The notes below the pieces were generated by a model. That model was not told the DNA's origin. It searched no databases and was given only the letters and a program-made list of their open reading frames with translations. A stretch of DNA of 47,550 nucleotides from Phenylobacterium sp. (lineage in GTDB: Bacteria > Pseudomonadota > Alphaproteobacteria > Caulobacterales > Caulobacteraceae): the NCBI RefSeq assembly GCF_025351295.1, contig NZ_JANXWD010000077.1, positions 1-47,550 of the forward strand, written 5' to 3'. The position numbers and the translations under genes are program-made. Shown piece by piece: positions 8,701 through 14,265 of the stretch (within the stretch, counting starts at the first letter, position 1; every line of letters starts with the position of its first letter).

Positions 8701-8965
8701 CCTGCCGGGCCACGGCGTTCATGTGCTTCACGCCCGGGATGGCCTGCATCTCCACTTCCATGGGCTTGACCAGCAGGCGCTCGGCGTCCTCGGGGCTGAC
8801 GCCGGGATAGGGGACGACCACCGAGATATAGGGCAGGTCGATGTCGGGTTGCGCCTCGCGCGGCATGGAGAGATAGGCGAAGAGGCCGAAGATCGCCGCG
8901 ACCAGGGTCACGCCGAGCACGACCTTGCGTCGCTTGATGGCTCCGTCGATCAGACCGCCGATCAT
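5726..8965 (-). CDS. RND efflux transporter permease (inner membrane, HAE1-like)
   Basis: A proton-driven RND pump protein of 1079 residues with the twofold repeat of membrane helices and large periplasmic loops. The start MIGGLIDGAIKRRK at 8965 is chosen because GGGGAGAAG lies just upstream and the first helix follows; an in-frame upstream extension is not family-like. The N-terminus has the usual RND features (FGLFAYLSMPREAQPDID, YPGVSPEDAE). Helix 4 reads GILVDGGIVVVEYADR, so only one acidic residue (Asp 399) stands where AcrB-type pumps have two adjacent aspartates. It lies in an operon: the adaptor gene ends 26 nt upstream and the acetyltransferase begins 3 nt downstream. No outer-membrane partner is adjacent; the TolC-like gene at 33567 is one candidate. 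Confidence 0.93.
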   Translation of the reverse strand: MIGGLIDGAIKRRKVVLGVTLVAAIFGLFAYLSMPREAQPDIDLPYISVVVPYPGVSPEDAERLLVKPMEVEMQAIPGVKHMNAVARQGAAIVTLEFEADFKKDKALADVRAKVDLARGKFPPDAEEPIIQEQNFSGQPVIGIMLYGAAPERELYRITQALEERLEATPGVLEVFMSGGREEVLEVTIDPLRMEAYGVTTGQIANVIGRNNQLVPAGNLRSGAGMFAVKVPGVVQKPADILALPIKQSGDRIVTLGDIGDVRRTFKEPSAISRYNGQTAFSLEVSKRGGSNVLDTVQAIKTVTAEEAKHWPATVHTDYTFDESDFIGRTLNVLEGGLISASLLVMMIIVASLGIRQGLLVGIAIPACFLLAFLMINAMHITLNQMVMFGMVLAVGILVDGGIVVVEYADRKMAEGLPREEAFAAAGKRMFWPVVNGTLTTLCAFLPFLFWNSIAGKFMSFLPMTLFFVLGASIFVALIFTPALGSLIGRKASIDEAHLAEIMKSEHGDPTGMSGFMGWYARMITTLGRHPTRSLAVALAVVIGIFVWFGKTPHSSEFFLKQEPEFVDVYAKARGNLSPEAQDALTKQVEGRLIDVKGVHSMYVRAGGFTQNGGPNSAPNDTIGRIRVDFDKYEARKALGISGFEIATEVRQRVRDLPGMQVEVRLPQGGPPTGKAIQVQLQSHDPIALGKAADLVKAKLAADPQLIELEDNRTSPGIEWNLAVDREAAGRYGVDVLSVGQTIQFLTGGVLMGRFRPDDAQDELDIRVRFPASDRNVAAIEQLKITTPSGAVPASYFIKRVPAQQVTQIQRREGQRLVVVQANTIEGVAGNLKIAQLKPWLAKAPIDPAVSTKFVGADEEGQKAAQFFMVAIVATIFMMSVILLWQFNSFYGVLVTLSAVILSTTGVLLGVQVNVAHTFDYISVIMLGTGVVALFGVVVGHNIVLVDTYYHLRRSGYMADEAAVRAATQRFRPVLLTTLVTVAGLLPLMFQVHPDFRTGHIEYKAPGSEWWVQLSAAVVWGLSFATLLTLVLTPVMLAAPKVYSARFGKLKGWITGARGGVQDRQRPAELGQADIPRAAE

Positions 8966-8991
8966 TCTTCTTCTCCCCGGTGCGCTCAGGC

Positions 8992-10062
8992 CTAGCGGGC
9001 CTGCGCGACCCGAACCTTCTGGCCGTCGGCGACGAAAGACTGGCCGACGGTGATCACGTTGACGGCCCCCGAAAGGCCGCTGACCCACATGCCCTGGGGC
9101 GTTTCCTCCAGCACCGTCACCGGCGCGAAGGCGACGCGGCTGTCGGCCTGGACGAAGCGCACGCCCTGGCGGCCGGCCGAGTCCAGCACCAGGGCCGAGA
9201 CCGGCACCAGATGCGCCGCGCCGCTGCCCGTGCCGACACTAAGGTCGGCGGAGAGGCCCGAGCGGACGGCGAGGTCCGGGTTCTGGACCAGCACCTGCAG
9301 GTGATAGGTGCGGGTCTGCGGGTCGGCGTCATGGGCCACGTAGCGCACGCGGCCGCTCAGCATCTGGCCCGACACCAGCCGGGCCTGGGCGAGAGCGCCG
9401 ATTTTCAACCGCGAGGCCTGGGTCTCGGGCGCGTCGCCCACCACCAGCAATGGGTTCAGCTCGATCATCGTACCGCAGGGCTGGCCGGGGGCCAGATAGG
9501 CGCCGATCTCGGCATCTCGGTGGTCGAACACCCCGGCGAAGGGCGCGCGGATATCGACCTGCTTGAGCGCGATCTCGGCGGCGCTGACCCCGGCCTGTGC
9601 GGCGTCGAGATCGGCCTGAGCCTGCAGCACCTGGGTCGGCGACCGGTAGCCCTTCGCGGCGAGCTGCGCCGCGGCGTCGCGCGACAGCTGCCGCGACTTC
9701 AGCGCCGCGCGCATCTGGTCGAGGTTGGCCTGGCGGGCGTCGACGGCCAGTCGGCAAAGCACCTGGCCCTGCTTCACGAAGCTGCCTTCGGCGGCCGGCG
9801 CTGCAGCCACCACGCCGCTGGTCTCGGAGCGGACGCTCACGCTGCGCGTCGCCTGGGTGCGGCCGCGCATGACCAGCTGGATTTCACGGACCGTCTCTGG
9901 CGTGAGCCTGACCTGGACGCTCGGGGGGCCGTTTTCGGGCGCCTTCGCCTTGGCCTCGGCCTTCTTCGAGCCGCCTGTGGCCAGGGACATCACGACGAAG
10001 AACACCACCAGCACACCCAGGACGGCGAGAATGAAGACATACTGCGGCTTCAGGCGCTTCAA
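8992..10062 (-). CDS. RND efflux periplasmic adaptor (membrane fusion protein)
   Basis: A 356-residue HlyD/AcrA-type adaptor that links the inner-membrane pump to an outer-membrane channel. The N-terminus has one membrane anchor (YVFILAVLGVLVVFFVVM, about residues 8-25) with no lipobox. It is followed by a biotinyl-lipoyl half-motif (SGVVAAAPAAEGSFVKQGQVLCRL), an alpha-helical hairpin with the typical LDAAQAGVSAAEIALKQ, the second lipoyl half (IRAPFAGVFDHRDAEIGAYL) and beta-barrel domains. The start is TTG at 10062 (MKRLKPQYVF), with GGGGA about 8 nt upstream. It is the first gene of the operon, and the palindrome at 10163-10178 lies about 100 bp upstream. Confidence 0.92.
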   Translation of the reverse strand: MKRLKPQYVFILAVLGVLVVFFVVMSLATGGSKKAEAKAKAPENGPPSVQVRLTPETVREIQLVMRGRTQATRSVSVRSETSGVVAAAPAAEGSFVKQGQVLCRLAVDARQANLDQMRAALKSRQLSRDAAAQLAAKGYRSPTQVLQAQADLDAAQAGVSAAEIALKQVDIRAPFAGVFDHRDAEIGAYLAPGQPCGTMIELNPLLVVGDAPETQASRLKIGALAQARLVSGQMLSGRVRYVAHDADPQTRTYHLQVLVQNPDLAVRSGLSADLSVGTGSGAAHLVPVSALVLDSAGRQGVRFVQADSRVAFAPVTVLEETPQGMWVSGLSGAVNVITVGQSFVADGQKVRVAQAR

Positions 10063-10162
10063 ACTAAATCCCCGGTCTCGGCTGCATGCGTGAAAGGTCC
10101 CGCCGCACGCGATCGCCGACTTTGCGCGGCTTGCGGTGCTTTTGATGCCGCCGTTATGTCAG

Positions 10163-10178
10163 CGCAAATGAATTTGCG
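10163..10178. promoter_or_regulatory. Perfect palindrome between the efflux operon and gloA (candidate operator)
   Basis: CGCAAAT-GA-ATTTGCG is a perfect inverted repeat with a 2-nt centre, and some outward bases also pair. It sits in the 234-bp divergent spacer, about 100 bp upstream of the adaptor start and 119 bp upstream of the glyoxalase start. Such sites often bind dimeric regulators of the TetR or MarR type. No regulator gene is adjacent, so the binding protein is unknown. Confidence 0.5.
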
Positions 10179-10296
10179 GTCACGCCGGCGGGCAGGTCTA
10201 ATCTGACGCAGTGAGCCTAGATTGCAACGCGCCGGTTTCACGCGCGCTACGCGAGCCCGGCGCATTGAGTTTACGAGGTAAGAGGAAGGATCGCCA

Positions 10297-10737
10297 GTGA
10301 GATACCTGCATACCATGGTCCGGGTGGCCGATCTCGACGCCTCGCTCAGATTCTACTGTGACAAGCTTGGGCTTAAGGAAGTCTCCAGGGTCGACAACGA
10401 GGGCGGCCGCTTCACCCTGGTGTTCCTCTGCGCCCCTGGCGACGAGGACGCGGCGCGGGAGAACCGGGCCCCGACGGTCGAGTTGACCCACAACTGGGAC
10501 CCGGAGGCCTACCAGAGCGGCCGCAATTTCGGTCACCTGGCCTATGCGGTGGACGACATCTACGCGACCTGCCAGCGGCTGCGGGACGGCGGCGTGGTGA
10601 TCAACCGGCCGCCCCGCGACGGTCGCATGGCCTTCATCCGCTCGCCCGACAACATCTCGGTGGAACTGCTGCAGGCCGGCGCCGCCTTGCCGCCCGCCGA
10701 ACCCTGGGCCTCGATGCCGAACGTCGGGGTCTGGTGA
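10297..10737 (+). CDS. gloA: Glyoxalase I (lactoylglutathione lyase), VOC superfamily
   Basis: A 146-residue enzyme that isomerises the methylglyoxal-glutathione hemithioacetal to S-lactoylglutathione, the first step of methylglyoxal detoxification in the cytoplasm. The four expected metal ligands are present: His 5 (YLHTMVRV), Glu 62 (TVELTHNW), His 80 (NFGHLAYAV) and Glu 123 (ISVELLQ). Length and spacing match the short Ni-dependent bacterial form. The start is GTG at 10297, with a strong Shine-Dalgarno AGAGGAAGGA upstream. It is divergent from the efflux operon and converges on the ThuA-like gene with 1 nt between stop codons. Confidence 0.93.
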   Translation: MRYLHTMVRVADLDASLRFYCDKLGLKEVSRVDNEGGRFTLVFLCAPGDEDAARENRAPTVELTHNWDPEAYQSGRNFGHLAYAVDDIYATCQRLRDGGVVINRPPRDGRMAFIRSPDNISVELLQAGAALPPAEPWASMPNVGVW

Positions 10738-10738
10738 G

Positions 10739-11590
10739 CTAGCGCCCGCCCAACCATCGCGCCAGGTTCTCGAAATACCTCACGGTGTCGGCCAAGGCGG
10801 TCGGGTCGCGCAGCATGCCGTCGCCGGGCGGCTCGCTGACGAAGCTGGGACAGCCGTCGCGCGGGTCGAGGTTGTAGTCGCAATAGTGGTGGAAAGTGCT
10901 CTCGGCCAGGGCGCGGCCGCCGTCCGCGCTGGCCTCGAAGGCGACGGCGATATTGAACCGCCGGTTCGTCGCCTGGCTCATGCCGCGCGCGATGACCCGC
11001 GCCGTCGGGTCGTCCGGCGGCGCGCCGACCGCCCCCTCGTGCGGATGGGCGGGCAGGCGGGTGATCGGCCCGTCCGGCTTGCGGAACACCGGATGCGGCG
11101 CGCCGACCAGCTCGATGGTCTGGAAATCGCCGTTGGCGCCCGAGTGATAGTTCGGCCAGTCGATGTTGAGGGTGTGCGGGTCGTCGCGGCGGTTGCGGCT
11201 GGCGTCGGGGTCCGGGTTCTTCGAGTGGAAGTAGTGGGCCGCGCCGACGCCGCCGAGCGTGCAGATCGAGACCCCCAGGTCCATGTGGTCGCGGGTCACC
11301 ATCAGCCCGCCGCCGGCCTTGCGGAACCGGCCGATCGCCGCGCATTCCTCGGCGTTGAGCCCGTCGCCCACGTCAACCGCGAACAGCCAGAGTTCATCGA
11401 AGTCGGAGCGGTCCAGGGCGCCCAGCACCGGATCGGTGGTTCCGCCCGACGTCGCCCGGTCCCGCGCCGTCACCTGGACGCCCTCCAGGCTGGCCAGGTG
11501 ATGGCGAAGGCGGCTGAAGCGCCCGATATGCCAGTCGTCGGCCTGGGTCGTGATGGTGGTCTGCAGCAGGATGCGAAGCGGCGTGCTCAT
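10739..11590 (-). CDS. ThuA-like / glutamine-amidotransferase-fold protein of unknown function
   Basis: A protein of 283 residues from MSTPLRILLQT; an in-frame ATG at 11599 would add three residues. It has the layout of ThuA-like or class I amidotransferase-like Rossmann folds: an N-terminal beta strand, a segment FDELWLFAVDVGDGLNAEE, and AIGRFRKAGGGLMVTRDHMDLG, where a catalytic cysteine would sit in true amidotransferases but an Asp-His stands instead. A His/Asp-rich middle (YFHSKNPDPDASRNRRDDPH) could bind metal or sugar. No signal peptide is seen. It follows the DedA gene by 16 nt (7 nt if the upstream ATG is used) and is likely co-transcribed with it. The function is not assigned. Confidence 0.65.
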   Translation of the reverse strand: MSTPLRILLQTTITTQADDWHIGRFSRLRHHLASLEGVQVTARDRATSGGTTDPVLGALDRSDFDELWLFAVDVGDGLNAEECAAIGRFRKAGGGLMVTRDHMDLGVSICTLGGVGAAHYFHSKNPDPDASRNRRDDPHTLNIDWPNYHSGANGDFQTIELVGAPHPVFRKPDGPITRLPAHPHEGAVGAPPDDPTARVIARGMSQATNRRFNIAVAFEASADGGRALAESTFHHYCDYNLDPRDGCPSFVSEPPGDGMLRDPTALADTVRYFENLARWLGGR

Positions 11591-11606
11591 GCGCCCCATT
11601 CTAGCA

Positions 11607-12200
11607 TCAGCCCTCCGCGGCGTCAGGCGAGACCCGCTCGGCCGCCCACACCCGCCAGCGCCAGATGATCAGACCCGCGATCACCGCCACCAGCCCGGCG
11701 CCGATGGCGATCGGCGCCGCATGCGCCATCAGCCCGTTGAAGACCAGCATCACCGCCGGGCCAAAGGCGTAGCCCAGGCCCACGAACGCCGCCGCCCATA
11801 TCACCGCGCCGAGGGCGTTCAGCACGGCGAACCGCGTCGTGGAGATATGGGTCACGCCCACCGCCACCGGCCCCGCCGCGCGCAGGCCGTAGAGAAAGCG
11901 GAAGCTCAGGATGAACAGGGTTGGATGGCGCTCGATCATGTTCAGCGCCTTGGCGAAGGCCACCTTGGCCGAGACGCGCTGCACGAAGCGGCTGTCGCGG
12001 AAGCTGCGGCCCAGGATGAACAGCACCTGGTCCAGCACGCCGGAGCCCATCGCCGCGGCGGCCACCGCTACGAACGGCGAAAGCATGCCCTGGCGCGCCA
12101 GGACGCCCCCGGCGATCACCGCCGTCTGGCCCTCGAACGCCGCGCCCGCGAGGATCGCGGGCGGCCCCAAGGCCGCCAGGAAATGCGCCAGTTGATCCAT
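11607..12200 (-). CDS. DedA family membrane protein
   Basis: A 197-residue polytopic inner-membrane protein of the DedA (SNARE-associated/VTT) family, members of which flip lipids such as undecaprenyl phosphate or phosphatidylethanolamine and support membrane-potential homeostasis. Family marks are the early acidic residue in GAAFEGQTAVIAGG, the GxLDQxxFxxG segment (SGVLDQVLFILGRSF), and the conserved arginine-glycine motif FRFLYGLRAAGPVAVG with THIS following. Four or more hydrophobic segments are visible. The ATG at 12200 is used. It is the first gene of a likely two-gene unit with the ThuA-like gene. Confidence 0.88.
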   Translation of the reverse strand: MDQLAHFLAALGPPAILAGAAFEGQTAVIAGGVLARQGMLSPFVAVAAAAMGSGVLDQVLFILGRSFRDSRFVQRVSAKVAFAKALNMIERHPTLFILSFRFLYGLRAAGPVAVGVTHISTTRFAVLNALGAVIWAAAFVGLGYAFGPAVMLVFNGLMAHAAPIAIGAGLVAVIAGLIIWRWRVWAAERVSPDAAEG

Positions 12201-12424
12201 GCCGCCGTCTGTTGGGGGAGGTCGAAAGAGACTTCATATGGGCGATGCCGGGGGGTTCCGCCAACACCCAGCCCGAGACATTTCCACGGTGTGTCTTAAC
12301 GCCGGTTCTTCAGGCCGCCAGATCGAGGGCGAGACGGCCTTTTCCAGCCGCCGCAGCAGGGTTTCCCGGTCCTCGGCTGACCCATCTCCGAAGTGCCAAT
12401 GCATCGTCGCCATGTCGTCGCGCA

Positions 12425-12577
12425 GCTGCCCAGGCAGCGTGCCACCGGTTGGCGGCCAGCCGCATGTCCATTGCGGAGATCGCGCTGGAAACCGGCTTCG
12501 CCCACCAGGGCCACATGACCCGCAGCATGCGCCGGCTGATAGGACTCACGCCCGGCGAGTTCGCGCGGGCTCGGCAG
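12425..12577 (+). pseudogene. Remnant of an AraC-family regulator (HTH part)
   Basis: The frame reads AACHRLAASR, MSIAEIALETGFAHQG, then HMTRSMRRLIGLTPGEFARAR. This is the C-terminal helix-turn-helix of AraC/XylS regulators, with the conserved IAxxxGF and the GxTPxxF/YR ending. The sensor domain and the first helix-turn-helix that should lie upstream are absent, and no start codon with family similarity exists. It would not encode a working regulator. Confidence 0.65.
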
Positions 12578-12596
12578 AGTTGCCCGACTGACCGGG

Positions 12597-12719
12597 TTGG
12601 CGAACCCGCTCAGGTGGATCGATGCGGCCATGCTCGAAGCTCTGACGACAGGCATGCCGCTGCGGACACTGGGCGCCAGCCAGGGGGTGCGGTCAATGCG
12701 GGATGACGACCGGCACTGA
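12597..12719 (+). pseudogene. Possible C-terminal remnant of a secretion ATPase (GspE-like)
   Basis: A 40-residue frame reads LANPLRWIDAAMLEALTTG and then MPLRTLGASQGVRSMRDDDR before a stop. The pattern of a helix, a spacer, then a xGxRSMRDD segment is like the C-terminal region of type II secretion or type IV pilus ATPases. It is in a different frame from the AraC remnant just upstream. The match is short and from memory, so it may be chance. Confidence 0.22.
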
Positions 12720-12858
12720 CGCCGACGTCGCTGTTCTTCTGCGGCTGGCGGTCCATCTCGGGCGATCGCCAAGACACCCCTCATTCAGCACCAAGTCTGG
12801 GTTGAAATGCGGGGTGAGCCATAGAAAATGCCGATTTCTTGGGGAAATCAGTAGGCGA

Positions 12859-12934
12859 TGGCTCCCGGAGCAGGACTCGAACCTGCGACAAGTCGGTTAA
12901 CAGCCGACTGCTCTACCAGCTGAGCTATCCGGGA
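12859..12934 (-). tRNA. tRNA-Asn (GTT)
   Basis: 76 nt including an encoded CCA. The acceptor stem TCCCGGA pairs with TCCGGGA. The D-arm GCTCAGCTGGTAGAGC, anticodon loop CTGTTAA with anticodon GTT, and T-arm GCAGGTTCGAGTCCTGC are all intact. It reads asparagine codons AAC and AAU. Confidence 0.97.
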
Positions 12935-13348
12935 TCAGGCCGTCGAGAGGCCGGGCGTATACGCTGGCCCGCCGGGGCGCGCAAGCGGCGCCGGCGACAC
13001 GTCGCGCAGGCTGGTGCAACCACCGCGAGCGACATTCCGTCGCCTCCCAGGTGGGGAACGCTGATGCGCCAAGGTTGGGTCGCGAACGCCGACTCGCCAC
13101 CCATTCCCCTGTCGGGTGGGTCGGGTCGCCGACCGTACTGCGCGGCCGCCGTGCGGTGGGTTTCGCGTGAAGGCCTGACGCGATCTGAATACAGCAGGGA
13201 GCCGCCGGCCGAACGGTCGGTGGCGCCCTGCTGGGCGTCCCTCGCCCCATGCGGGAATGCCACCGGCCGGGTTCACGCCTCCGGTGAGTCGTGTTGTGCC
13301 CCAAGCTGCACCGCAGCATAGGGTGTTCCCAACAGTCATATCGTTGGA
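12935..13348. other. Long intergenic stretch, no gene seen
   Basis: Between tRNA-Asn and the PEPxxW gene no frame on either strand shows family similarity or a convincing start. One imperfect hairpin (GCCGCCGGCC...GGTCGGTGGC near 13201-13225) is visible. It may be the upstream regulatory region of the PEPxxW gene. Confidence 0.4.
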
Positions 13349-13367
13349 GTTCCGGAGCCTCCGGAAC
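13349..13367 (+). promoter_or_regulatory. Perfect palindrome in the leader of a PEPxxW gene
   Basis: GTTCCGGAG-C-CTCCGGAAC has 9-bp arms that are fully complementary around one base. It ends 25 nt upstream of the ATG at 13393. It could be an operator or an RNA hairpin that controls translation; there is no T-run after it, so it is not an intrinsic terminator. Confidence 0.45.
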
Positions 13368-13392
13368 GGCACGGTCCATCGGGGTTACCAGT

Positions 13393-14028
13393 ATGAAGTT
13401 CGGTATTTTGGCCGCCGGCGTTGCGGCGGTTGCGGTGATGGTCGGGGCGCCGGCGAGCGCGGCCGTGCTGTTCGGGTTCGACCCGGGCGCTGCGTCGCCC
13501 GAACCGGGCTACCATGTGGTCAACGCGTTCGATGTCGCCACCGGCATCACCGGTTCGAACTTCCAGATCAAGGTTCCGCCGTCGGACGGGAACGGCGCGC
13601 TGCCGGCCAACTCGATCCCGGCCGGCACGCCCTATTTGTCGGTCCTGGGTGGCGGCTTCGCCAATGTCAGCCTGGGCGGCCTGTTCTCGGCCTTCCAGTT
13701 CGACTGGGGCTCGATCGACACCTACAACACCCTGACCATCCACGGCACCGCGGGCGACGTGGTCGTCGTGCCGGGCGGCAACTTCCCCAACCAGGCCGAC
13801 GGCAACCAGTTCGCGGCTGGCACCAACGGCGTCTTCACCGTGGTCGGAACGGCCGGCGAAAAGTTCACCGGCATCACCCTCGCCTCGGGCAGCAATTCGT
13901 TCGAGATCGACAACCTGGCGGTCGCCGGCGGCGTGCCGGAACCGGCTGCCTGGACGATGATGATCCTGGGCTTCGCCGCCGCCGGTAGCCTGATCCGTCG
14001 CCGCCGGGCGATGGCCGCCACCGTCTGA
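13393..14028 (+). CDS. Secreted PEPxxW C-terminal sorting-domain protein
   Basis: A 211-residue exported protein. The N-terminus MKFGILAAGVAAVAVMVGAPASAA is a signal peptide. The body is low-complexity, rich in Gly, Asn and Thr, and likely all-beta. The C-terminus has the tripartite sorting signal: VPEPAAWTMMI, a short hydrophobic helix (LGFAAAGSL) and a basic tail IRRRRAM. Proteins with this tail are thought to be processed by an exosortase-type system and to reach the cell surface or exopolysaccharide. No exosortase is in the window. Only three residues of the tail differ in pattern from the second such protein at 46721. A terminator follows at 14050-14080. The biochemical role is unknown. 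Confidence 0.82.
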   Translation: MKFGILAAGVAAVAVMVGAPASAAVLFGFDPGAASPEPGYHVVNAFDVATGITGSNFQIKVPPSDGNGALPANSIPAGTPYLSVLGGGFANVSLGGLFSAFQFDWGSIDTYNTLTIHGTAGDVVVVPGGNFPNQADGNQFAAGTNGVFTVVGTAGEKFTGITLASGSNSFEIDNLAVAGGVPEPAAWTMMILGFAAAGSLIRRRRAMAATV

Positions 14029-14049
14029 ACCCAGGCCTGAGCGTTGCAG

Positions 14050-14080
14050 ACGCCGCCGCCCCCGGGGCCAGCGGCGTTTT
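14050..14080 (+). terminator. Intrinsic terminator of the PEPxxW gene
   Basis: The stem ACGCCGC (14050-14056) pairs with GCGGCGT (14071-14077), and TTT follows. It begins 22 nt after the stop codon of the PEPxxW gene. Confidence 0.65.
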
Positions 14081-14109
14081 GCTGCGCTGGGGCGCGACGG
14101 CGTGGCCCA

Positions 14110-14137
14110 GAAAAAAGCCCGGCGCGAGCGCCGGGCT
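14110..14137 (-). terminator. Minus-strand intrinsic terminator without a minus-strand gene
   Basis: Read on the minus strand, AGCCCGGCG - CTCG - CGCCGGGCT is a perfect 9-bp GC-rich stem followed directly by TTTTTT. On the plus strand the U-run is absent, so the signal is directional. No minus-strand coding sequence lies between here and well inside mpl, so it must end a non-coding or antisense transcript, if used. Confidence 0.75.
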
Positions 14138-14197
14138 GTACAGAGTTTGGTGATGGTGGGTGTCTTCGAAGAAGACGCCCTGAAACTCGCCCCTTGT
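14111..14197 (-). ncRNA. Candidate small RNA upstream of and antisense to the mpl leader
   Basis: The minus strand from about 14197 to 14111 has the shape of a bacterial small RNA of about 85 nt. There is a purine-rich 5' end, a stem-loop with a 10-bp near-perfect stem (14158-14180, GTCTTC-TTC-GAAGAC core), an unpaired A/C-rich linker (ACCCACCATCACCAAACTCTG without the last base) and the strong terminator. The 5' end is a guess; TTAACT near 14197-14202 could be part of a -10 box, but no good -35 is visible. It could instead be the end of an antisense transcript starting inside mpl. Confidence 0.4.
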
Positions 14198-14265
14198 AGT
14201 TAAGGCCGCATTAACGACGTGGGGCGGGCTGGACGAGGCGGGCGGATCGTCCGATCAACGGGCCG

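Larger units (their letters stand above)
12201..12858. other. 658-bp stretch with decayed gene fragments only
   Basis: No intact gene could be supported between the DedA start and tRNA-Asn. Two short protein-like remnants are listed separately (12425-12577 and 12597-12719). A minus-strand frame of about 58 codons (12413 down to 12237, beginning MATMHWHFGDGSAEDRETLL) has a plausible amphipathic start but no recognised family. Shifted frames and lost starts suggest that the stretch is degenerating. Confidence 0.5.

Noticed and set aside
10739..11590. True class I glutamine amidotransferase
   Set aside because: The place of the nucleophilic cysteine reads VTRDHMD, and no Cys-His-Glu triad could be found.
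12237..12413. Minus-strand frame of about 58 codons starting MATMHWHFGDGSAEDR
   Set aside because: Plausible start, but no ribosome-binding site, no family, and it lies in a decaying region; noted only in the description of the stretch.
12859..12934. tRNA-Asn as an active island attachment site
   Set aside because: No integrase gene and no second copy of the tRNA 3' end were seen in the window; only decayed fragments flank it.
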